From positions 62,001 through 126,000 of the forward strand of contig CAWIOM010000003.1 of the NCBI GenBank assembly GCA_963837735.1: DNA of 64,000 nucleotides. The letters run 5' to 3'. The notes below the pieces were generated by a model that worked only from the letters and a program-made list of their open reading frames with translations, was not told where the DNA came from and made no database searches. This DNA is from VRUE01 sp963837735. GTDB lineage: Bacteria > Actinomycetota > Thermoleophilia > Solirubrobacterales > 70-9. The position numbers and the translations under genes are program-made. Positions 1 to 7,140 of this stretch are shown here, in pieces. Every line of letters starts with the position of its first letter. The first letter of the stretch is position 1.

Positions 1-874
1 CCGGTGCCTCCTCGGCCAGCTTGGTCAGCATCGAAAACCGCCTCCGCTCCCGATCGCGGAGGTGCGGAAGGCCTATGGCCAACCCCCGCAGCGTTATGAA
101 GCTCTCGGGGCGAATCTCGACCGACCTGGGACCGTCCTCGTGCCGGTCGAGGACAACCATCGCCGCCAACGGCGCGGGATCCGTGGCAGCCTTATCCACC
201 GATACCCAAAGCTCATCTTCGAAGGTCGCCAGCGGTGAGCCGAGTTGCTCCGCCAAACCGCGGCGGCCGCTGTCGATATTGGCGAAAGGCGCGCCAGGGT
301 AGGCAAGGAGGCGGTCCTCCTGCAGGTCGAGCGTGAGGACGTCATCGCAGAAGAACGTGGCCCCGGCGGCGACGAATTCCGCGGCGAGAGTGCTCTTGCC
401 GCTTCCGGAGACGGCTGCAAACGCGAGCACGCCATCGCCCACCTGGACAGCGCTCGCATGGATGGCCTCCATGCCGGCCAGGACGCTTGCCATATAGGTG
501 ACCCAGTCGAGCAACACCCGCTGGGGCCCAAAATCGCCGCTCTCGAGCGGAGTGCAGGTCAGTACGTCAAGGTCGGCGGAGAAATGGAAGAGGTGCTCTC
601 CGTGGACAACCAGGTGGTCATTTGCGCTCCCGCGTTCGACCGCCAGCTCGACACTGTCGGAGAGAAGGGTCCGGTGCACGAGGCCCTCACCTCCACCACT
701 CCATAGCGAAAGCACGGCCTCCCGGGGCCGTGCTCGTGCTGCGATCTTGACCGGCTGGGCGGTGCGGTCCCCTGACGACTCAACTGCCAGCGGAAAATCG
801 CAGGCGAGCTCGACGCCGTGGGCCCGATAACGACCGCGCGTCGCCTTCTTCGGAACCAGGGTGGAGACGCTCAC
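1..874 (-). CDS. HPr kinase/phosphorylase-like P-loop protein (3' end cut by window edge)
   Basis: Open minus-strand frame running off the left edge. It starts at a GTG 45 bp after the stop of the sugar transferase gene. The translation carries an HPr-kinase-type nucleotide-binding core: residues about 139-162 read AIHASAVQVGDGVLAF followed by AVSGSGKST, a Walker A motif placed like that of HprK. It is followed by GATFFCDDVLTLDL, matching the second acidic motif of the family. The N-terminal 135 residues are divergent. Short HprK-like proteins lacking the full HprK N-domain are known beside polysaccharide and lasso-peptide clusters, where their substrate is usually unclear. Co-direction with the transferase suggests a surface-polysaccharide role, by inference. 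No ATG lies in the frame; GTG at 874 is the first usable start and its ribosome binding site is weak. Confidence 0.72.
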   Translation of the reverse strand, partial: MSVSTLVPKKATRGRYRAHGVELACDFPLAVESSGDRTAQPVKIAARARPREAVLSLWSGGGEGLVHRTLLSDSVELAVERGSANDHLVVHGEHLFHFSADLDVLTCTPLESGDFGPQRVLLDWVTYMASVLAGMEAIHASAVQVGDGVLAFAAVSGSGKSTLAAEFVAAGATFFCDDVLTLDLQEDRLLAYPGAPFANIDSGRRGLAEQLGSPLATFEDELWVSVDKAATDPAPLAAMVVLDRHEDGPRSVEIRPESFITLRGLAIGLPHLRDRERRRFSMLTKLAEEAP

Positions 875-919
875 ACGCCACCAACGTTGGGCTCGATGGC
901 CTACTTTCGACCAGGCGGC

Positions 920-2344
920 TCAGAGGCCCCGCTGCCCGAGCACGACCGGAACGGTTCGCAGCAGGATCTTGATGTCGAGCCAGAGCGACCAATTCGCCCC
1001 GTAGAGGTAGTCGATCTTGACCATCTCATTGAGCGGGATGCGGGCCGAGCCGAAGATCTGCCAGAGGCCGGTGACGCCGGGGGAAACCAGGAGACGGTGG
1101 CGGAATGTGCCCTCGATCAACTGGTCCTCATCGACGACGAGCGGCCGGGGGCCGACCAGAGACATGTCCCCCCGCAGGACGTTGAGGAGCTGCGGAAGCT
1201 CGTCGAGCGAGGTGCGACGCAGGAAGCGGCCGACGCGGGTGATCCGCGGGTCGTCCTCGATCTTGAAGAGCCCGCCGCCGGCCTCGTTGCGGTGCGAGAG
1301 GGCCGCTTTCTGCGCCTCGGCGCCGTCGACCATGGTGCGGAACTTGTAGATCTCGAAGACGTCGTCTTCGAGGCCGACGCGACGCTGGCGGAAGAGGACG
1401 GGACCGCGCGAGTCGAGCTTGACGGCGAGCGCGATCATCGCCATCAGCGGCGCGAGGAGGATCAGGATCAGCGTCGAGCCGAGGAGATCGAAGCTGCGCT
1501 TGATCAACCAGGACGAGCGGGAGAGGCCGTGGCGGCGGACACCGAGCAGCGTCGCCCCCTCGACTTCGTCGAACTCATAGGCGGACCCGACCACCTCGAA
1601 GAGCCGCGGCAGGACGCTGATCCGGACGCCGAAGCGCTTGACCACCCTGATCACGTGCAGGAGGCGCAGATCGGAGTCGCCGGTGCCGGGGGCGATCAGG
1701 GCGCGATCGACTTCGTGCTCGACGAGCAGCCCCTCGAGGTCGTCGAAGTGACCCAGCATCGGCAGCCCGTTGACGCTCGTGTCGTCGGGGTTGAGCGGGA
1801 CCCGCCCGACGACCTCGGTGCTCGACCCGGTGCAGCGCTCGAGCTTGGTCGAGAGCCATGAGGCCGCCTCGGCGTTGCCGAGGATCACGCAGCGCTCCTC
1901 GGTCACCCGGCTGGCGGCGATTCGCCGCGCCAGGCCGCGACCGACCAGCATCAGAAGGAAGAGCATCCCCCAGAGGACGGCTGCCTGCGCGCGCCCGAAG
2001 GTTCCCTCGACGATCTTTTCTCCGGCGAGGAACGCCAGCAGCGTGTAGAGGGTCGCGACGGCGAAGATCGCCGGCGCCTCGTCGAGGGTGCGCTTGTGCA
2101 GCAGGTGCTCGTCGCGGTCATAGAGGCCGGCGAGCTTGCAGACCGGAATCACCATCGCCACCGCGACGATCGCCAGGGGCCCGAGGCTGTCCGCGCCGAG
2201 AACGACGATCGTTATGAAGAACGCCGCGGTCGCAGCGAGCACATCGGCGAAGGCGAGCAGGCGGCGGTAGGTCGCGTCGCGCGAGGCCGATGCCGAGGTC
2301 GCGTCGCCCTCGTCGACATCCTCGAACGCTCTCGACGTCGACAT
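920..2344 (-). CDS. Undecaprenyl-phosphate sugar phosphotransferase (WbaP/ExoY-type)
   Basis: Membrane initiating transferase that moves a sugar-1-phosphate from a nucleotide sugar to undecaprenyl phosphate, starting exopolysaccharide repeat synthesis. About four N-terminal membrane helices are followed by a CoA-binding-like Rossmann domain (CVILGNAEAASWL). After another helix comes the catalytic bacterial sugar transferase domain with KFRTM, RRTSLDELPQLLNVL, GDMSLVGPRP and PGVTGLWQ, all family signatures. The ATG at 2344 (MSTSRAFED) is chosen because GGAG lies just upstream (CCGGAGCAGG then ATG); in-frame ATGs at 2371 and 2452 would add a low-complexity leader. Length 474 aa is normal for the polyisoprenyl-phosphate hexose-1-phosphate transferase group. 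The HPr-kinase-like gene follows 45 bp downstream. Confidence 0.9.
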   Translation of the reverse strand: MSTSRAFEDVDEGDATSASASRDATYRRLLAFADVLAATAAFFITIVVLGADSLGPLAIVAVAMVIPVCKLAGLYDRDEHLLHKRTLDEAPAIFAVATLYTLLAFLAGEKIVEGTFGRAQAAVLWGMLFLLMLVGRGLARRIAASRVTEERCVILGNAEAASWLSTKLERCTGSSTEVVGRVPLNPDDTSVNGLPMLGHFDDLEGLLVEHEVDRALIAPGTGDSDLRLLHVIRVVKRFGVRISVLPRLFEVVGSAYEFDEVEGATLLGVRRHGLSRSSWLIKRSFDLLGSTLILILLAPLMAMIALAVKLDSRGPVLFRQRRVGLEDDVFEIYKFRTMVDGAEAQKAALSHRNEAGGGLFKIEDDPRITRVGRFLRRTSLDELPQLLNVLRGDMSLVGPRPLVVDEDQLIEGTFRHRLLVSPGVTGLWQIFGSARIPLNEMVKIDYLYGANWSLWLDIKILLRTVPVVLGQRGL

Positions 2345-2448
2345 CCTGCTCCGGACGGTCTCTGGAGCCATCAAGGCCCGGCAACAGCCTGCGATGCCAC
2401 CTGGGTTTGGTGGCGGCCCCTGCCGACTCGACCGCACCCGAGCGGTCG

Positions 2449-2679
2449 TCACCGCGTCGAAGATCTCCCCGAACGGTGTCTGTATCTGTCTCTAGCGCGT
2501 CGTGAGTCGACATGGGTCGCCGGCCAACCAACGCGCCTGGCCCGGCCCTGCTGGCAGAGATGGGTCGAAATTCCAACCCGTGGGGCTCTGGCGGGAGAGG
2601 TCTGGGCCGCCCTCAGCCGCAGGGCCACGACGACCCCGGGGATCAATACGACCCAGATGACGAGAGCTATTGCGGTCAT
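2449..2679 (-). CDS. Possible 76-aa single-pass membrane protein
   Basis: Not recognised. The first 25 residues (MTAIALVIWVVLIPGVVVAL then RLRAA) form a convincing N-terminal membrane helix followed by a basic stretch. The remaining 50 residues are Arg-rich, lack family features and may be out-of-frame sequence. It lies just upstream of the sugar transferase on the same strand. A GGGAGG is present but 14 nt away, so translation is uncertain. Confidence 0.3.
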   Translation of the reverse strand: MTAIALVIWVVLIPGVVVALRLRAAQTSPARAPRVGISTHLCQQGRARRVGWPATHVDSRRARDRYRHRSGRSSTR

Positions 2680-2993
2680 GCGCTTTGCAGAGACCTCCCT
2701 CTATGGGAACTCTTCCCCAACCATCGGACGGCACACTTGCGGATCTGAGGAACAGGCATGAAATCGTCCAAAGCTCCTACCTCCAGGCACCGGATCGTGG
2801 AAACGCCACCGACACACTCCTGAAACGGGGCATCGACGCCGGCCAGATACACAGAGCGGACTCTTCGGGGAGCAGCCTCTCCGACGAGGTGGCCCGATGT
2901 CCACACGGGCCGGTGCAACAACTTCGACCGTTTCTCCAATTTGGGCCTTTTTCCCGGTCGAAGCCGCAGTCTTGAAGTCAAATAGACGGGAGA
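2680..2993. other. Intergenic, 314 bp, no convincing gene
   Basis: Sequence between the small minus-strand reading frame and the first sigma factor copy. It is less GC-rich than its surroundings near 2925-2990 (runs such as CCAATTTGGGCC and TTTTTCCC), as expected of a promoter region for the plus-strand sigma gene. CAATTTGGG recurs upstream of the second sigma copy, near 4242. No hairpin, RNA gene or credible open frame was seen. Confidence 0.4.
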
Positions 2994-3582
2994 TTGAAAT
3001 TGCGCGACGCAGCGAACCAGTCGAAGGGCGACAGCGAGACCGACACCCGCCTCGTCCAGCGGGCCGTGCGGCGCGCCCAGGAGGGCGATCGCGAGGCCCT
3101 TCACTTCCTCTACGTCCGCTACGCCGCGGACCTGAACCGCTACGTCAACAGCTTCGTCAAGGACAGCCACGAGGCCGAGGACATCGTCCAGAACGTCTTC
3201 GCCAAGCTGATCACCCAGATCGGCAAATACAAGCAGCAGGACGTGCCCTTCACGGCCTGGATCCTGCGGGTCGCCCGCAACGCCGCCCTCGACCACATGC
3301 GGGCCCGGCGCGCGATCCCGACCGAGGAGGTGCGGGTCGCCGACAGCGGCGCCAGCCCAGGTCGGCCTCGACCGTGGCCGCGACCTGCGCCACGCTCTTG
3401 AGCTATTGCCCGAGGACCAGCGCGAGGTATTGGTCCTGCGCCACATCGTCGGCCTCTCGCCGCTCGAGATCGCCGACACGCTCGGCAAATCGGAGAGCTC
3501 CGTGCACGGCCTGCACCACCGCGGCCGCCGCACCCTCAAGTCCAGCCTCAGGGAGCTGGGCGCAGCGCCGGTCGTCGCCTGA
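2994..3582 (+). pseudogene. ECF-type sigma-70 family factor, copy 1, interrupted by a +1 frameshift
   Basis: Begins at a TTG (KLRDAANQSKGDSETDTRL) and encodes an intact sigma-2 region including YVNSFVKDSHEAEDIVQNVF and WILRVARNAALDHMRARR. At the linker the sequence reads GCCAGCCCAGG where copy 2 has GCCACCCAGG: one extra G near 3355 shifts the frame and causes a stop at 3401. The sigma-4 region continues in the other frame (LELLPEDQREVLVLRH, LGKSESSVHGLHHRGRRTL) to TGA at 3582. By eye the two copies are about 97% identical over some 510 bp. If the extra base is an assembly error, this is a full sigma factor of roughly 195 residues. No anti-sigma gene is adjacent. Confidence 0.75.
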
Positions 3583-3985
3583 GCTCTCGAGCCGAGTCGT
3601 TAAAGAGCGGGGAGCTCTCGAAGGAGCCCGTCGGGGAGGTTCCGGTCACGGGCGAGGCGACTTCGAGCGGCTCGTCGTCCATCGCCGCGTCCATGTCGGC
3701 GAGGTAGACGAGCACCGCGTGGGTGAGGATCTGGTCGACGGGGACCTGGTGCCTTGCGGCCTCGCGCTCGAGCGCCGCTTCGGTCTCGGCCTCGAGCGTC
3801 AGTTCGAGCGAGTCCTCCGCATCGCCGGGCTCGGGGCAGAAGAACGCCGGCGGCCGGATCGGCGCCCACTCCGACTTGAGACGGCGCATGTAATGGGCCA
3901 GGGCGGCGAGAAAACCTGCATGCAGATCGGGACCGAGCTGATCCTCGATGCCTCTCCTTGCGAATTTCCCGATTGTTACCTTCAC
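3548..3985 (-). CDS. Hypothetical 145-aa protein, possible antitoxin-like
   Basis: Not recognised with certainty. GTG start at 3985 with GGAG eight bases upstream (GGAGAGTCCG then GTG). The C-terminal half contains LTLEAETEAALEREAARHQ then VPVDQILTHAVLVYLADM, a short-strand then two-helix pattern resembling ribbon-helix-helix proteins. The N-terminal part (GIEDQLGPDLHAGFLAALAH) is helical. The last 35 bp overlap the 3' end of sigma copy 1 tail to tail. It sits between the two sigma copies and is not duplicated with them, so copy 2 did not arise as a simple tandem repeat of the whole segment. Confidence 0.6.
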   Translation of the reverse strand: MKVTIGKFARRGIEDQLGPDLHAGFLAALAHYMRRLKSEWAPIRPPAFFCPEPGDAEDSLELTLEAETEAALEREAARHQVPVDQILTHAVLVYLADMDAAMDDEPLEVASPVTGTSPTGSFESSPLFNDSARELRRRPALRPAP

Positions 3986-4328
3986 CGGACTCTCCAGGCC
4001 AGAAACTAACCTGCGGTGCGACTTTTTTTAACAATTACCCAAAAGTAGTACTTAACCCAGACCTCTGGCACCTCGTGCAATACCTGTGCATTTGGCGCGA
4101 CTTGAGCGCAGGTTCTAAATTTGGACGAATATTGGGCATTGACAATGGACGGGAGTTGCCTAGAGTCCCGCCGGTCAGTCAGCCTCTCCCAGGGCGATGT
4201 CCCTGTCCAGGCCGTTTGTGCCATCCGTTCGGATCTTCGGGGCAATTTGGGAGATTTTTTCTGAGCGGTGAAAACGGGAATTTTTCCTGATTAAAGAAAA
4301 CTCGAGAAAGGCAGTCGGGAGGTACCTC
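3986..4328. promoter_or_regulatory. AT-richer upstream region of sigma copy 2
   Basis: A 343-bp gene-free interval that is strikingly AT-rich for this contig (ACTTTTTTTAACAATTACCC near 4021, GATTTTTTCTGAG near 4253, TTCCTGATTAAAGAAAAC near 4285). It must hold the divergent promoters of the 3985 minus-strand gene and of sigma copy 2. A good ribosome binding site, GGGAGGTACCTC, precedes the GTG at 4329. No individual -35/-10 pair can be fixed by eye. Confidence 0.45.
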
Positions 4329-4925
4329 GTGTCGGATTCAGCAAGCAAAGCAACAGACAGCCAGACCGACACCCGCCTCGTCCAGCGGGCCGTGCGGCGC
4401 GCCCAGGAGGGCGATCGCGAGGCCCTTCACTTCCTCTACGTCCGCTACGCCGCGGACCTGACCCGCTACGTCAACAGCTTCGTCAAGGACAGCCACGAGG
4501 CCGAGGACATCGTCCAGAACGTCTTCGCCAAGCTGATCACCCAGATCGGCAAATACAAGCAGCAGGACGTGCCGTTCACGGCCTGGATCCTGCGGGTCGC
4601 CCGCAACGCGGCCCTCGACCACATGCGGGCCCGCCGCGCGATCCCGACCGAGGAGGTCCGGGTCGCCGACACCGGCGCCACCCAGGTCGGCCTCGACCGC
4701 GGCCGCGACCTGCGCCAGGCTCTTGAGCTATTGCCCGAGGACCAGCGCGAGGTATTGGTCCTGCGCCACATCGTCGGCCTCTCGCCGCTCGAGATCGCCG
4801 ACACGCTGGGCCGCTCGGAGAGCTCCGTGCACGGCCTGCACCACCGCGGCCGCCGCACCCTGCAAGTCCAACCTCCGCGAGCTGGGCGCAGCGCCGGTCG
4901 TCGCGCTCTGAGGAGCTTCGCCTAG
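4329..4925 (+). CDS. ECF-type sigma-70 family factor, copy 2, C-terminal tail frameshifted
   Basis: GTG start with SD GGGAGG. Sigma-2 (residues about 18-110) and sigma-4 (about 125-180: LELLPEDQREVLVLRH, GLSPLEIADTLGRSESSVH) are both present, so the protein should bind core polymerase and a -10/-35 promoter. Relative to copy 1, one extra G near 4862 (ACCCTGCAAG against ACCCTCAAG) replaces the natural ending KSNLRELGAAPVVAL with an unrelated Arg/Pro-rich tail. The undisturbed frame would stop at a TGA at 4910-4912. The 3' end abuts relA on the opposite strand. Regulation and target regulon cannot be inferred. Confidence 0.82.
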   Translation: MSDSASKATDSQTDTRLVQRAVRRAQEGDREALHFLYVRYAADLTRYVNSFVKDSHEAEDIVQNVFAKLITQIGKYKQQDVPFTAWILRVARNAALDHMRARRAIPTEEVRVADTGATQVGLDRGRDLRQALELLPEDQREVLVLRHIVGLSPLEIADTLGRSESSVHGLHHRGRRTLQVQPPRAGRSAGRRALRSFA

Positions 4926-7108
4926 CCGGCCGGGGTGATCCGGTAGACGTCGAAGACCGACTCGACGTTGCGCAGGCGGGAGATGCAGTTCTTGAGCTGG
5001 TCGGCGTCGCCGACCTCGACCACGAAGCGGTTTTTGACCATCGGGTGGTTGGTCGTGCAGCTGGCGCCGATGATGTTGATGCCGGTCTCCGAGAAGGTCC
5101 GCGAGAGGTCCTCGAGCAGGCGGGTGCGGTCGTAGGCGTCGATCTGGACCTCGACCCGGTAGGAGGATTCGTTCTCGCCGTCCCAGCTCACGTCGACGAA
5201 CCGTTCCGGGTCCTTTTTCAGCGCCTTCAGGTTGCGGCAGTCCGTGCGGTGGATCGTGATCCCGCGGCCGAGGGAGACGTAGCCGGCGATCTCGTCGCCG
5301 GGCACCGGGCGGCAGCACTTGGCGAGCCGCACGGCGACCGAGCCCGCCCCCTTGACGGTGATCCCGTAGGTGGCGGCGTCCTTGGTCCGCCGCGCCTTGT
5401 CCTCGCCGCGGTCGGGGCCGGGGAGCGGGCCGTGCTCCTCGACCGCCTCGCCGGCCTTCAGCCGCTGCATGATCTTGTTGGCGACGGTCTTGGTCGAGAT
5501 CTTGCCCTGGCCGAGGGCGATGTAGAACTCGGTCGCCTTCTGGTGGCCCATCTCGCGGATCACGTCGGCGAGCAGCGGCGAGCCGGCCACCTTCTGCATC
5601 GGCAGGCCGCGGGTGCGCAGAGCTTCCTCGAGCTTTTCGCGGCCGTTGCGCTCGGCGTCCTCGCGCCGCTCCTCTTTGAAGAAGGCGCGGATCTTGTTGC
5701 GGGCGCGGCTCGTGCGGACGAGCTTCAGCCAGTCGCGGGAGGGGCCGCGCTTCTGTTTCGCGGTCAGCACCTCGACGATGTCGCCGGAGCGCAGCTGGTA
5801 GTGCAGCGGCACGATGTTGCCGTTGACCTTGGCGCCGACGCAGCGGTGGCCGACGTCGGTGTGGACCGCGTAGGCGAAGTCGAGCGGCGTCGAGCCGCCG
5901 GAGAGGCTCTTCACTTCCCCCTTCGGGGTGAAGACGAAGACCTCGTCCTCGAAGAGGTCGACCTTCAGCGACTCGAGGAACTCGGCCGGGTCCTGGTCGC
6001 CCTCGGCCTCGACGAGCTGGCGCAGCCAGGTCATCTTCTCGCGCTGGGGGTCGGCGCCGGCGCCCTCCTTGTAGGCGACGTGGGCGGCGATCCCGTACTC
6101 GGCGAGGCTGTGCATCTCCGCCGTCCGGATCTGGATCTCGAGCGGTTTGCCCTCGGGCCCGATCACCGTCGTGTGCAGCGCCTGGTACATGTTGGCCTTC
6201 GGCATCGCGACGAAGTCCTTGAAGCGGCCGGGGAGCGGCTTCCAGACCGAGTGGATGACGCCGATCGTGCCGTAGCAGTCCTTGACCGAGCCGACGATCA
6301 CCCGCATCGCGGTGAGGTCGAAGATCTCGTTGAACTCGCGGCCCTTCTTCGTCATCTTCGTGTAGATCGAGTAGAAGTGCTTGGCGCGGCCGGAGATCTC
6401 GGCCTCGATGCCGAGCTGGCGGAGCTCCGCGGAGAGGAAATCGCCCGCCTCGTTGACGTAGACCTCGCGCTCGTCGCGCTGCTGGGCGACGAGCTGTTTG
6501 ATCTCCGCGTACTTGCGCGGGTGCAGGGTCGCGAAGGCGAGGTCCTCGAGCTCCCATTTGATCGCGTGGATTCCGAGCCGGTGGGCGAGCGGCGCGTAGA
6601 TCTCCAGGGTCTCGCGCGACTTCGTCACCTGCTTCTGCTTGGGCAGCGCCCCGAGGGTGCGCATGTTGTGGAGGCGGTCGGCCAGCTTGATCAGGATCAC
6701 CCTGACGTCGGTGGCCATCGCCACCATCATCTTGCGGTAGTTCTCGGCCTGGCGCTCGTCGCGGCTCTCGAAGGTGATCCCGGTCAGCTTGGTGACGCCG
6801 TCGACGAGCTGGGCGATCTCCTCGCCGAACTCCTCGCGGATCTCATCGAGGCTGGCGCTCGTGTCCTCGACCGTGTCGTGGAGGAGGGCGGCGCAGAGGG
6901 TCTCGGTGTCGAGCCGCATCCCGGCGCAGATCTGGGCGACGCCGACCGGGTGGGTGATGAACTCGTCGCCGGAGTAGCGGCGCTGGTCGGCGTGCCGGTC
7001 GCAGGCGAAGTCGAAGGCGTGCTCGATCGCGGTCCGGTCGATCGTCGCCAGGGCGACGGCGACGCCGCCGCCGTTCTCGGCCTCGGGCGAGTCGAACTCC
7101 TCGACCAC
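4922..7108 (-). CDS. relA: Bifunctional (p)ppGpp synthetase/hydrolase RelA/SpoT
   Basis: Makes and degrades the stringent-response alarmone (p)ppGpp in the cytosol. Domain order is HD hydrolase (LLHDTVEDTSASLDEI, about residues 75-90, and RLHNMRTLGAL), RelA/SpoT synthetase (DLTAMRVIVGSVKDCYGTIG, MPKANMYQALHTTVIGP), TGS (VFTPKGEVKSLSGGSTPLDF), zinc-finger/helical region (KCCRPVPGDEIAGYVSLGRG) and C-terminal ACT (YRVEVQIDAYDRTRLLEDLS). Both catalytic halves look intact. At 728 aa it matches actinobacterial Rel proteins. The start is a GTG 32 bp after the recJ stop; the frame stays open upstream but offers no better start. It probably forms a transcription unit with recJ. Confidence 0.95.
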   Translation of the reverse strand: MVEEFDSPEAENGGGVAVALATIDRTAIEHAFDFACDRHADQRRYSGDEFITHPVGVAQICAGMRLDTETLCAALLHDTVEDTSASLDEIREEFGEEIAQLVDGVTKLTGITFESRDERQAENYRKMMVAMATDVRVILIKLADRLHNMRTLGALPKQKQVTKSRETLEIYAPLAHRLGIHAIKWELEDLAFATLHPRKYAEIKQLVAQQRDEREVYVNEAGDFLSAELRQLGIEAEISGRAKHFYSIYTKMTKKGREFNEIFDLTAMRVIVGSVKDCYGTIGVIHSVWKPLPGRFKDFVAMPKANMYQALHTTVIGPEGKPLEIQIRTAEMHSLAEYGIAAHVAYKEGAGADPQREKMTWLRQLVEAEGDQDPAEFLESLKVDLFEDEVFVFTPKGEVKSLSGGSTPLDFAYAVHTDVGHRCVGAKVNGNIVPLHYQLRSGDIVEVLTAKQKRGPSRDWLKLVRTSRARNKIRAFFKEERREDAERNGREKLEEALRTRGLPMQKVAGSPLLADVIREMGHQKATEFYIALGQGKISTKTVANKIMQRLKAGEAVEEHGPLPGPDRGEDKARRTKDAATYGITVKGAGSVAVRLAKCCRPVPGDEIAGYVSLGRGITIHRTDCRNLKALKKDPERFVDVSWDGENESSYRVEVQIDAYDRTRLLEDLSRTFSETGINIIGASCTTNHPMVKNRFVVEVGDADQLKNCISRLRNVESVFDVYRITPAG

Positions 7109-7140
7109 GGCGAAGAGGTCGGCGAGGAGCTCGCTGCGAT

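Noticed and set aside
920..2217. Long plus-strand frames opposite the sugar transferase (for example 818-1861)
   Set aside because: Acidic, repetitive translations typical of the antisense of GC-rich genes; no domain, start signal or codon pattern supports them.
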